From: Bacteroidota bacterium
GTDB taxonomy: Bacteria; Bacteroidota; Bacteroidia; Sphingobacteriales; Sphingobacteriaceae
Length of the DNA stretch: 64,000 nt
Direction of reading: 5' to 3'
NCBI GenBank assembly: GCA_026224775.1
Contig: JAMFRP010000019.1
Coordinates: 248,001 to 312,000, forward strand
A program made the position numbers and the translations under genes. The notes under the pieces were generated by a model that made no database searches, was not told the DNA's origin, and saw nothing but the letters and a program-made list of their open reading frames with translations. Within the stretch, counting starts at the first letter, position 1. Every line of letters begins with the position of its first letter. Of the stretch, positions 35,900 to 45,311 are shown piece after piece.

Positions 35900-36175
35900 T
35901 TCAAAATATTGATCGATTTTCTACCTACTTTCAGAATTCATCCTGGAATGAAGCTACGAGTGGCGGTCAGTATAGACAACGAACCCTATAAAGCCCTTGA
36001 AGTACCCGGTTCTGACGGCAGCGAAGACGAGTGGGGGCCGAACCGAAAGATGGGTGTACAAAATAACTATGTGCAAGCACAGATTAAAACAGTCCCATTA
36101 ACAGCAGGTAATCATGTCGTAAAGATTCGTGCCATTGATCCAGGTATAGTGATCGACAAAATATCATTAGAATAA
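35900..36175 (+). pseudogene. Remnant of a GH115-like glycoside hydrolase (C-terminal domain)
   Basis: An open frame of about 90 codons with no good start (a TTG at 35909 and an in-frame TAG at 35897). It reads IDFLPTFRIHPGMKLRVAVS, then NEPYKALEVPG, then NNYVQAQIKTVPLTAGNHVV and ends KIRAIDPGIVIDKISLE. This resembles the C-terminal beta-sandwich of GH115 alpha-glucuronidases (PT..I.PG..LR.AVSID) and of related large hydrolases. The rest of the enzyme is missing, so I read it as a fragment. The GH115 assignment is moderately sure; that it is a beta-sandwich tail of a glycoside hydrolase is more certain. Confidence 0.6.
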
Positions 36176-36674
36176 ACAAATCACTGAACAAATCAAGAAC
36201 GAAGGCCGAATTGTTTGTTTCTTTTTTAAGTGGAAGCTTGTCCTTAACTTTTTTACGCGGCTATGCGCTGTGAGTTGCTTGCATGGGGAAAATAGAAGAT
36301 ATTGGGATCATTCATTGGATATTCGGCGCTAACAGTTCTTCAAGCTTCGCTTTATCGGCTCATGGTGTTTGCTCCGAAAAGCCTGCAAAACAATATCTTC
36401 ATTTTAGTTGCATTAAATATAATGGAGTATATTGCCTTGATGATTTGTCGGTACCTTCTATCATCTTACCGGTTATGTCTGACGTCCATTCCTTAAATAT
36501 GCTCGTTGATGAGATATGCAGATGTTGTAATAAGATCCTGAACTCGGGCGAAGTTGTGAGCGATTAATTTTGATAACAACTTGTGCAATGAAAATATTAC
36601 ACGGATCAAGCTAAATTAATATTTACTTAATCTACACTTGTGTACGCAAGCCTATTTTTGATCAATTTAAAAAC
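36176..36674. other. Gene-poor stretch before the phospholipase gene
   Basis: A 94-codon frame at 36283-36567 on the plus strand begins with ATG (MGKIEDIGIIHWIFGANSSS) but contains unusual Cys- and Ser-rich composition, has an overlapping alternative frame at 36302-36496, and matches nothing I recognise. I do not call it a gene. Near the end a short CTTG/CAAG hairpin (about 36637-36650) lies about 25 bases before the phospholipase start. Confidence 0.35.
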
Positions 36675-39184
36675 GTGATGGATACTCGAAGAGAATTTTT
36701 GAAAAAAGCCACCTTAATCTCAGGTAGTGCTGCAATGATTAATATTTTACCACCTGTAATTCAAAGGGCCCTAGCTATAAATCCCGAACCGGGCAGTACA
36801 TTTTATGATGCAGAGCATATTGTATTCCTGATGCAGGAAAACCGCTCATTCGATCATCAACTGGGTAATTTACAAGGGGTACGCGGTTATAACGACCCAC
36901 GTGCGATCCAATTATCAACCGGGAATAAGGTGTTTATGCAAACAAATGCGAATGGCGAAACCTATGGACCTTTCCACCTGGATGTTAAAGATACCAGCAT
37001 AGCCTGGATGGGTTCGCTACCGCATAATTGGACTGACCAAACCGATGCCATGAATGGTGGTAAATATGACAGATGGCTGGATGTAAAAAAAGCTCGCAAT
37101 CCTGCTTATGCCAATATACCTTTAACAATGGGCTATTGCGACCGCTCAGATTTTCCATTCTACTATTCACTGGCTGATGCTTTTACTGTTTGCGATCAGA
37201 GCTTTTGTTCCAGTATTACGGGTACACACTCCAACCGCCATTACTGGATGACCGGAACCGTGCGCGAAAGCAATAAACCGGAAGCCATTGCACATTTATG
37301 GAATGTGAACGATTATAATAATCCGACGCTGGAATGGACAACCTTCCCTGAGCGGTTAGAAGAACACGATATATCATGGAAAGTATACCAAAACGAACTG
37401 ACCATTGGTTATGGACTCAAAACTCCCGGCGCCGACTGGTTAAGTAACTTTGGCACCAACGTACTGGAGTATTATAAGCAATATAATGTGAACCTGCATG
37501 CAGGCGCCATAGCTAATACACAGGAAAAAAAGAAAAATCTGCAAAAGATTATAGCCGACCTGGAAAAAAATAATGATGCTGATAGTGCTGCCCGACTGGT
37601 TGCAGCAAAACGTTTACTGGCCAATTTTGAGAGGGAGGAAAACAGTCGTACTACAGCCGATTTTAACAAGCTATCGCCAAACCAGCAGCAACTAAACAAT
37701 AATGCTTTCGTTACGAATATTAATGATCCGTATTACCACGACCTTACGACATTAAAATATAGCGACAAGGGTACGGATCGTGAATTGGATATACCCGCAG
37801 GCGATGTATTCCATCAATTTAGGGAAGATGTGAAAAATGGCACATTGCCAACGGTTTCATGGTTAATGCCACCCGCCAATTTTTCCGATCATCCTGGCGA
37901 ACCTTGGTTTGGTCCATGGTATGTGAGTGAAGCCATGGAAATATTACTGCAAAATCCGGAAGTATGGAAGAAGACCATTTTTATCGTAACCTATGATGAA
38001 AATGATGGCTATTTTGATCATGTTCCACCGTTTGTGGTACCCAATCCTTACAAAGAAGGAACCGGCAAGGTTTCGAAGGGCATCGATCCCAAAATGGATT
38101 TTGTTACACGCGACCAGCAAATCAATCCATCATCGCAGGAAAAAAATCTCCGCGAAGCACCTATTGGTTTAGGTTATCGTGTACCGATGATCATCGCTTC
38201 TCCATGGACACGTGGCGGTTTCGTTTGTTCCGAGGTGTTCGATCATACTTCCTCGATCCAGTTTGTGGAGAATTTTGTTCGGACAAAATCGGTAAGAATA
38301 TTAAAGAGGAGAATATCACTCAATGGCGCCGTACCATTTGCGGCGACTTGACATCTGCATTCAGGCCTGATAAAGGCGAGCGGATAACAGATCCGCAGTT
38401 TTTAGAAAAAGAACGCTTTTACGAGGAGATACACCAGGCAAAGTTTAAGCAGGCACCCAATAATTATAAGAAGCTTTCGGATAATGATATCGCGCAGATC
38501 AATAAAGATCATTCACAGTCGCCTTATTTTCCTCAGCAGGAGATTGGCACACGTTCAGCATGCGCCTTACCTTATGAGCTGTATACCGAAGGTGTTTTTA
38601 ATAAAGATAAAGCATCATTTGGGCTTAGTTTCGGGGCAGGAAATTCAGCCTTCGGTAGCAGGTCAGCCGGGGCAGCTTTTAAGGTGTATGCCGTAAATTC
38701 ATATCAGTCTGAAAATATGCGTACCTGGGATTATAGTGTCGCTGCAGGAGATAAATTGGACAATGAGTGGCAGCTTGCCTCCTTTAATGATGGCCGGTAT
38801 CACTTAAGAGTGTATGGGCCGAATGGTTTTTTTCGTGAGTTTACTGGCGATAAAACCAATCCATTAATAAAAGTAAACTGCACTTATGAACGCAATCGTC
38901 TGACTTCAAAATTAACCGGAAACTTGCTTGTAAATGTCAGTAATAATGAGGCGCAACCTATACAGGTGTCGATTAGTGATAACAGCTATAAAACCGGTAG
39001 TATTAATAAAATAATTGCAACTGGTACAAAAATGACTATACCGATAAACCTCGCCGAAACCTTTAACTGGTATGACTTTAGTGTTAAAGCGGAAGGCTAT
39101 CAAAATTTTGAAGAACGCTTTGCAGGCAGGGTGGAAACAGGCCTAATTACCAAAACCGATCCGTTGATGGGAGGAGTTGTATAA
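36675..39184 (+). pseudogene. Phosphocholine-specific phospholipase C, broken by a frameshift
   Basis: Two frames together encode one protein of about 835 residues, the normal size of this family. The first (36675-38351) begins with a Tat-like leader (MDTRREFLKKATLISGSAAM) and carries the catalytic phosphoesterase domain: EHIVFLMQENRSFDH, SITGTHSNRHYWMTGT, TVSWLMPPANFSDHPGEPW, FIVTYDENDGYFDHVPP and PMIIASPWTRGGFV. The second frame (usable from about 38280 to 39184) continues with KIGKNIKEENITQWRRTICG and the two C-terminal beta domains. The switch needs a -1 change near 38270-38290, consistent with a one-base deletion. I see no slippery heptamer in frame. It is either a true inactivating mutation or a sequencing error. 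Confidence 0.88.
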
Positions 39185-39199
39185 AAAAAAGTTAAATAA

Positions 39200-39334
39200 G
39201 TCAAAGAAGCTACAGCAGATCTAATCCATTGAATAGTCAATGTTATCGATGAATTTCAATCAGCTTATTGTAAGGTTAAGCCGTTCGCCGTTGTAGATGA
39301 CACCGTCCATGTCAATTAAAAGACCATTTCTCAT
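39200..39334 (-). pseudogene. Remnant of a HAD-IIA (NagD-like) phosphatase start
   Basis: On the minus strand from ATG at 39332-39334 the translation is MRNGLLIDMDGVIYNGERL, the classic N-terminus of NagD/PGP-type HAD-IIA phosphatases (DMDGV with both catalytic Asp). It then breaks: a TGA follows nine codons later, and a neighbouring frame gives KLIEIHR before another stop, matching the next helix of the family. So it is a short, frameshifted relic. The remaining bases of 39185-39493 hold no gene. Confidence 0.62.
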
Positions 39335-39493
39335 AGTTGAAGTATTATAGCTGAGAATCTATTTAAAATATAACGTAACTATTTTCCCTTGAAATAATTG
39401 TTGAACATATGCCGGGACAGTTTAGCATCACAAACGACAAGTCATATAACTCCCCAAAAGTCTTAAATACTTTTTATTACTGCCAATCCTGTT

Positions 39494-40609
39494 TTATTTC
39501 CATTTTTTCTTTAGCCACGCCCTTGCAGGTTCATCATAATATTTTAAGCTTAGGTAGGCGAATATAATTGATACCGCGAAAGTTAAAGTGCCATAAGCCA
39601 GCTTTAGCTCCAGTGGCGCGTGTTTATTGTCACTTATCCAACCGGTATAGATATAAATAAATGCATAATGAGTGATATAAATAGGGTAGGATATATCCCC
39701 AAGGAACCGGCAGATTTTGTTTTCTTTAACACCCTTAATGATGCCGCTGGCGCCGAGATAGACAGTGAATGGAAATACAAAAATAATGCTTAGCGATTCA
39801 AATAAGCCATTTAGCCAAGCGTGCTGTGGATCACCAATCCTCGGGACACAAAAGACAACCAAAAGTAACATGCTGCACAGCAGAAAAGCATTGTTAATGT
39901 GGCCCGGCTTTATAATTCTTGAAAGCAGCAACCCGGCGAAAAAAGGGTAACCCAATCGGGTAAATCCGATTCGCAGCTGTTCCTCATTCAATGACCAGCC
40001 ACCGGTCAAGTCACCTGATTTACAGGTAACAGCGTATTGGATTAGTACCGCGGCTGCAATCAGCACGAACACTGTTAACGCTGTTTTGGAAAGCTTGTGC
40101 AAACCAATGGCATACAGAATATTGGCCACATATTCATAAAATAACGACCAGCCCGGTCCGTTTAGCGGATGCATTTCCTGCCAACCGCGAATATCCCAGG
40201 ATACGGGTATGGGTATGAGGGTAAATCCGATCAGCATGATCAGCAGCATTTTCCATACCGGCACAGTATGGATCAGTGGCCACATGTGAGAGTCGCCAAA
40301 ATAAAAACAGGCTGCGCCGATAAGCATTCCCATTATAACCATTGGCTGCAACCGCTCCAGGCGGCGTTTAAAAAATCCTCCTATAGTGAGCTTACCCCAT
40401 CGGTCATCGTAAGCATAACCTATCACAAATCCCGACAGAACAAAGAAGAAATCAACGGCCAAATAACCGTGATTAATCAGCTGGTCATATGGGCCGGTGG
40501 AATTTGCTTCACAAATATGGAATAGTACAACAAGCATTGCGGCAACCCCGCGGAGCCCGTCCAGTATTGGGTAATGCGGTTTGGATTTTATAGAATTTGC
40601 ATCCGGCAT
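39494..40609 (-). CDS. Acyltransferase 3 (OafA/YrhL-type) membrane protein
   Basis: A 371-residue integral membrane acyltransferase with about ten helices. The N-terminus YPILDGLRGVAAMLVVLFHI holds the family's catalytic histidine (LFHI) and RG motif; LAVDFFFVLSGFVIGYAY and FFKRRLERLQPM follow, with ISYPIYITHYAF near the C-terminus. Such proteins O-acetylate sugars or surface glycans. It follows the second GH3 gene by 13 bases on the same strand and is probably co-transcribed with both GH3 genes, perhaps counteracting or complementing glycan processing. Confidence 0.92.
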   Translation of the reverse strand: MPDANSIKSKPHYPILDGLRGVAAMLVVLFHICEANSTGPYDQLINHGYLAVDFFFVLSGFVIGYAYDDRWGKLTIGGFFKRRLERLQPMVIMGMLIGAACFYFGDSHMWPLIHTVPVWKMLLIMLIGFTLIPIPVSWDIRGWQEMHPLNGPGWSLFYEYVANILYAIGLHKLSKTALTVFVLIAAAVLIQYAVTCKSGDLTGGWSLNEEQLRIGFTRLGYPFFAGLLLSRIIKPGHINNAFLLCSMLLLVVFCVPRIGDPQHAWLNGLFESLSIIFVFPFTVYLGASGIIKGVKENKICRFLGDISYPIYITHYAFIYIYTGWISDNKHAPLELKLAYGTLTFAVSIIFAYLSLKYYDEPARAWLKKKWK

Positions 40610-40622
40610 TTTATTTTTGTTT

Positions 40623-42839
40623 TTAATTTAGGGTGAATAAGATTTTTGTCCTTATATCATCCGATGCGGCTCCTATAAGCGCTGTGAAATCACCCGGTTC
40701 GGTAACCCAGTCATGTTTAGCAGCATCAAAATAACTTAATGCTGATTTGTCAATTGTGAAAGTAATTGTCTTTTCTTCGTTTGGCTGAAGCGCGACTTTT
40801 TCAAATCCCTTTAATTCTTTAACAGGCCTTGGAACGGAACATTTGAGGTCGCTAATATACAATTGAACAACTTCTTCCCCGGCCCGTGTTCCTGTGTTTT
40901 TCACTTTGACCGAAAAAGTAATTTGGTCTGATGGTGACATGCTTTTTTTATCACTTGTCACTTTTCCATATTCAAAGGTAGTATAACTAAGCCCGTGCCC
41001 AAAGGCGAACAGCGGCTTGATGTGTTTTTCTTCCGCCCAGCGATAACCTACAAAAATGCCTTCTTTATAAGTGACCTGGTTTGTCCCTGGGAAGGCATTT
41101 AAAGCCTGCGCACCATTATCGTTAAGTTTTACCGGGAAGGTAAAAGTGAGCTTTCCCGAAGGATTTACGTCACCCATTAAGATTGCTGCAAGCGCATTCC
41201 CCGCTTCTGAGCCCAGGAACCATCCCTGAACAATAGCGGGTACCTGATTGACCCATGGCATGGCAACGGCGTTACCGGAAATATTTACAAAGACCACATT
41301 TTTGTTAACCCGGGCAATCGCCTCAATTACATCATCCTGGCCATAAGGAAGGTTTAGACCGAGCCTGTCGAAACCCTCATCGTCCTGATGAGGACTCTTA
41401 TTCAGCCCGCCCACAAAAATCACCACGTCCGCACTTTTGGCTACGCGCACTGCTTCATCAATAAGCTGGGCTGGTGTTCTGTTATCAGCAAGGTGCTGCC
41501 TAGTTACCACTCCGTTATAGTTTCCGGTTGTATCACCAACATAGCCGCGTGCGTAAACAATTTCGGCCTGGTTGCCGATTCTTTTTTTGAGTCCTTCAAT
41601 CGGCGAGATCTCGTACTTTGCTTTCAGGGACGAGCTGCCACCGCCTACCGTCATCCATTTGATCGCATTTTCACCAATAACCGCGATCCGTTTTACTTTA
41701 TGCATGTCGATTGGCAGTACATGCTTATCGTTCTTTAACAGTACGATCCCTTCTTCGGCAATCTTACGTGCTGCCAGCGAATGTTCCTCCGACCCCAGTG
41801 AACCTATAGGTCGGTTCTTATTCATGGTTGTCAGGAAGCACAAACGGAGAATGTGGCGGACTTTATTATCCAGTTCTTTAGTGCCTACCTCACCCGACTG
41901 AATCATCTTCAGGTACGGCGCAGCCAGATAATAGTTGTCGTAGGCATTGCTCTTCCCAAAGTTCAAGCCATTTGTCCAACTACCAAATTCCATATCCAGC
42001 CCGTTAAATATGGCTTGCTTCGTATCGTGAGTACCGCCCCAGTCGGATACGACGACGCCTTGAAATCCCCATTCTTTGCGTAAAATATCATTAAGAAGAT
42101 ATTCATTCTGACAGCAATATTCTCCTTTGTACATATTGTAAGAGCCCATTATTGCCCAGGCTCCGCCTTCCTGGACTGCTGCCTTGAATGCAGGTAAGTA
42201 AATTTCGTAAAGTGTTCGGTCATCAACATTTACATTAACTGTATTGCGGTTACTTTCCGAATTGTTCAGCGCAAAATGTTTCACACAAGCTGCGACACCA
42301 TTTTCCTGAACTCCTTTGATGTAAGGGACAACCATTTTGGAGGTAAGAAACGGGTCTTCGCCAAAATATTCGAAGTTTCGACCATTCAATGGTGAGCGGG
42401 AAATATTGACACCCGGCCCAAGTAGTATATTTTTATTGCGGTAGCGGGCCTCCTCGCCCAGGGATTTGCCATATAGGTGAGACATTTCCCTGTTCCAGGT
42501 GGCGGCCAGGCAGGTAAGCGCCGGAAAGGCCATACAGGAATCATTTGTTTGTCCTGCTTGTGTCCATTCATCCCACAATACATCAGGCCGGATGCCGTGA
42601 GGCCCGTCATCGGCCCAGTTTTCAGGAATGCCAAGGCGTGGAACACCGGGCGAGCTGAATTTGGATTGTGCGTGGATCATATTGATTTTTTCCTGTAAAG
42701 TCATCCGTGATAAGGCGTCGTCGACCCTCACATTGATTGGCTGGCTGTCATCCAGATAAACCGGGATATGATTTTGTGCCTTACTTATAGTAGTAGCAAC
42801 TACAGAAATAAAGACTAAAGCAATTAATTTTTTGAACAT
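40623..42839 (-). CDS. Glycoside hydrolase family 3 beta-glycosidase, exported
   Basis: A 738-residue GH3 enzyme with a signal peptide ending near ISKAQ. The catalytic nucleophile is D266 in GVVVSDWGGTHD, and substrate-site residues are in CVKHFALNN (near 188) and NFEYFGEDP. The C-terminal GH3 domain (KRIAVIGENA, VVIFVGGLNKSPHQDDEGFD) is followed by a fibronectin III-like domain (VKVKNTGTRAGEEVVQLYIS, PVKELKGFEKVALQPNE). The ATG is 8 bases after the stop of the upstream GH3 gene. It is probably periplasmic and cleaves beta-linked oligosaccharides; exact specificity is not readable. Confidence 0.93.
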   Translation of the reverse strand: MFKKLIALVFISVVATTISKAQNHIPVYLDDSQPINVRVDDALSRMTLQEKINMIHAQSKFSSPGVPRLGIPENWADDGPHGIRPDVLWDEWTQAGQTNDSCMAFPALTCLAATWNREMSHLYGKSLGEEARYRNKNILLGPGVNISRSPLNGRNFEYFGEDPFLTSKMVVPYIKGVQENGVAACVKHFALNNSESNRNTVNVNVDDRTLYEIYLPAFKAAVQEGGAWAIMGSYNMYKGEYCCQNEYLLNDILRKEWGFQGVVVSDWGGTHDTKQAIFNGLDMEFGSWTNGLNFGKSNAYDNYYLAAPYLKMIQSGEVGTKELDNKVRHILRLCFLTTMNKNRPIGSLGSEEHSLAARKIAEEGIVLLKNDKHVLPIDMHKVKRIAVIGENAIKWMTVGGGSSSLKAKYEISPIEGLKKRIGNQAEIVYARGYVGDTTGNYNGVVTRQHLADNRTPAQLIDEAVRVAKSADVVIFVGGLNKSPHQDDEGFDRLGLNLPYGQDDVIEAIARVNKNVVFVNISGNAVAMPWVNQVPAIVQGWFLGSEAGNALAAILMGDVNPSGKLTFTFPVKLNDNGAQALNAFPGTNQVTYKEGIFVGYRWAEEKHIKPLFAFGHGLSYTTFEYGKVTSDKKSMSPSDQITFSVKVKNTGTRAGEEVVQLYISDLKCSVPRPVKELKGFEKVALQPNEEKTITFTIDKSALSYFDAAKHDWVTEPGDFTALIGAASDDIRTKILFTLN

Positions 42840-42847
42840 AGAATGAA

Positions 42848-45130
42848 TTATTTAAGAGTCAATTTTGCAGATTTTACATCGCGACTGTTGGTGCCGATCA
42901 TGATATCGAAATCTCCAAGTTCGGCCTTATAGTCCAGGTCTGCATTGTAGTACTTAAGCATGTCGTTATCGATGGTAAAGCATACGGTTTTGGCTTCGCC
43001 TGCTTTTAGGTGGATCCTTTGGAATCCTTTTAGCTCCTTAACTGGGCGTACTGTGGATCCCACACGCTGATGGGTATATAGCTGGACAATTTCATCACCA
43101 TCTTCCTTACCGTCATTTTTTACTTCGATAGTGGCGGTGACGTTGCTTTTAGTACTAAGTTCCGAAGCGCTTAGTTTTATATCTCCGTAGGCAAAATGGG
43201 TATAACTCAAACCATAGCCGAACGGATAAAGCGGTGCGTTTTTTTCGTCCATGTAATTGCTCCTGAACTTTTCAAATCCGTGATCGGAGGCAGGGCGGCC
43301 CGTGCTGAAGTTATTGTAATACAGTGGTATTTGGCCAACGCTCCGTGGAAAGGTGGACACTAATTTTCCGCTAGGGCTAACTTTACCATATACAACATCG
43401 CCGATAGCATTTGCGGCCTCGCTGCCGCCAAACCAAACGTTCAATATCGCTGGAACATTTTTATCTTCCCATACCAGTGTTAACGGTCGGCCGGTAAATA
43501 ATACCAATACCACGGGTTTACCGGTTTTTACCAGTTCTTTAAGCAAGCTTTCCTGCACATCGGGAATGGAGATGTCCGTGCGGCTGCTGGATTCGCCGCT
43601 CATTTCAGAAGCTTCGCCCATAACCGCCACAATTACATCCGCCTTTTCAGCAGCCTTTATAGCCTCAGCCCTGAGTTGGTTATCGGTACGGTTGTCTCTA
43701 TCCACTTTTCGCCCGAACATGGTTCCATTGGCTTCCATGGTTGAATCAGCAAATAGATTAGAGCCTTTAGCGTAAATAATTTTGGTGCCCGGTCCGGCAG
43801 CGGCCTGCAAGCCTTCTACAACGGTTGCGGGTTTAGTTAGATCAGCTGCAACGCTCCAGGTACCCACCATATTTGAGCGTGTGTTTGCCAGAGGGCCGAT
43901 TACAGCTATGGTTCTTCCAGGTTTCAGGGGTAGCAGGTGTTGTTCGTTTTTAAGGAGTACAAAACTTTCTGCCGCGGTTTTACGGGCAATGGCTAAGTGT
44001 TCAGGTGTGTAAATGTATTTACTTGCGCGGCTTTCGTCACAATACTTATAAGGATTAGCGAATAGACCCAGCTTGTACTTTGCTTCCAGCATTCTGCGGC
44101 AGGCCGCATCGATTTCTGCCAGAGTAACTTTTCCTTCCTGGTAAGATTTCTTCAAGGTAGACAAGTACCCCTCCGAAACCATATCCACATCAAGGCCAGC
44201 TTTCAAGGCACGTGCAGAAACTTGCTGAATATTTCCAAGCCCGTGGTTAACAAGTTCACCTACGCCGCCGTAATCTGCCACTGTGAATCCGTTAAAGTGC
44301 CATTGCTTTCGCAGCACATCTGTCAACAGCCAATGGTTAGCATGCGCGGGAGTCCCATTTACCGAATTGAAGGAAGCCATTACGCTGCCAGCACCGGCAT
44401 TTACTGCGGCCTGGTAAGGGTACAGGTAATCGTTGAACATGCGGAAAGTGCTCATGTCTGCCGGATTATAATCACGGCCCGCTTCTACAGCCCCATATAA
44501 TGCAAAATGCTTTACACAGGACATAATATCTGTATTAGAGGAAAAGTTGTCTTTGCCCTGGTATCCGGTCACCATCGCTTCGGCGATCCGACCGCCAAGA
44601 TACGGGTCTTCACCGCCAGCTTCCGCTACGCGGCCCCAGCGCGGGTCGCGGGTAATATCAACCATTGGGCTGAAGGTCCAGCAAATGCCGTCTGCACTTG
44701 CTTCAATTGCCGCAATACGGGCGGATTGCTCAATTGCTGGCATATCCCAGGTGCATGCCAGACCAAGAGGAATAGGAAAGATTGTTTCATAACCGTGGAT
44801 CACATCCATGCCGAATAGCACCGGTATCTTCAGGCGGCTCTGCTCAACTGCGATATTCTGTATAGCCCTAATTTTTGCCGCACCTTTGATGTTAAACATC
44901 CCGCCAACCAGGCCCTTTTTTATCCTTTCTGTACTTAGGCTATTGCCGCCAGAACCAGTAACGATGTCGCCTTCCGTCTGGAGGTTTAGTTGACCGATCT
45001 TTTCATCGATGGTCATCTTTTTCATCAGTTCCGTAACGAACACATTCATTTTGGCATCTTTGGGTTGCTGGGCATGCAGCGCCACAGTAATGGCGCACAC
45101 CAGTAGCGTGGCTAATAATTTTTTCGGCAT
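42848..45130 (-). CDS. bglX: Glycoside hydrolase family 3 beta-glucosidase, BglX-type
   Basis: A 760-residue periplasmic GH3 enzyme with a signal peptide ending at ALHAQQ. It follows the BglX pattern throughout: MTIDEKIGQLNLQTEGD, IPVLFGMDVIHGYETIFPIP, FSPMVDITRDPRWGRVAEAG, CVKHFALYGAVEAGRDYN and the nucleophile D286 in GFTVADYGGVGEL. The second domain has TIAVIGPLANTRSNMVGTWS and the C-terminal fibronectin III-like domain has VKELKGFQRIHLKAGEAKTV. It is the first gene of a minus-strand operon with another GH3 and an acyltransferase. The divergent side holds the DUF6377-type regulator gene, also on the minus strand, 181 bases upstream. Confidence 0.93.
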   Translation of the reverse strand: MPKKLLATLLVCAITVALHAQQPKDAKMNVFVTELMKKMTIDEKIGQLNLQTEGDIVTGSGGNSLSTERIKKGLVGGMFNIKGAAKIRAIQNIAVEQSRLKIPVLFGMDVIHGYETIFPIPLGLACTWDMPAIEQSARIAAIEASADGICWTFSPMVDITRDPRWGRVAEAGGEDPYLGGRIAEAMVTGYQGKDNFSSNTDIMSCVKHFALYGAVEAGRDYNPADMSTFRMFNDYLYPYQAAVNAGAGSVMASFNSVNGTPAHANHWLLTDVLRKQWHFNGFTVADYGGVGELVNHGLGNIQQVSARALKAGLDVDMVSEGYLSTLKKSYQEGKVTLAEIDAACRRMLEAKYKLGLFANPYKYCDESRASKYIYTPEHLAIARKTAAESFVLLKNEQHLLPLKPGRTIAVIGPLANTRSNMVGTWSVAADLTKPATVVEGLQAAAGPGTKIIYAKGSNLFADSTMEANGTMFGRKVDRDNRTDNQLRAEAIKAAEKADVIVAVMGEASEMSGESSSRTDISIPDVQESLLKELVKTGKPVVLVLFTGRPLTLVWEDKNVPAILNVWFGGSEAANAIGDVVYGKVSPSGKLVSTFPRSVGQIPLYYNNFSTGRPASDHGFEKFRSNYMDEKNAPLYPFGYGLSYTHFAYGDIKLSASELSTKSNVTATIEVKNDGKEDGDEIVQLYTHQRVGSTVRPVKELKGFQRIHLKAGEAKTVCFTIDNDMLKYYNADLDYKAELGDFDIMIGTNSRDVKSAKLTLK

Positions 45131-45311
45131 GGTATAGTTTTGGGTTTATATAGTTTAGTTACCGTCAGACAACCGAGTGTAAAATTAGCGGGATAGGATG
45201 GAAGGTTAAATAGCGTTATAAAAATAGTAGTAAATATACATATCTATATAGTTGATAATTAATTACTTATCAGCATGGTGGGTGAGAAAAAAGTAGTGCG
45301 GGGGAGCGCTT

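Noticed and set aside
36283..36567. 94-codon plus-strand frame and an overlapping 64-codon frame
   Set aside because: Odd composition, competing frames and no recognisable domain; left as a gene-poor stretch.
38260..38300. Programmed -1 frameshifting in the phospholipase gene
   Set aside because: No X-XXY-YYZ heptamer in the incoming frame and no clear downstream pseudoknot; a deletion or sequencing error is simpler.
43353..43775. Long plus-strand frame of 140 codons opposite the BglX-type gene
   Set aside because: It is the complementary shadow of a clearly coding GH3 gene.
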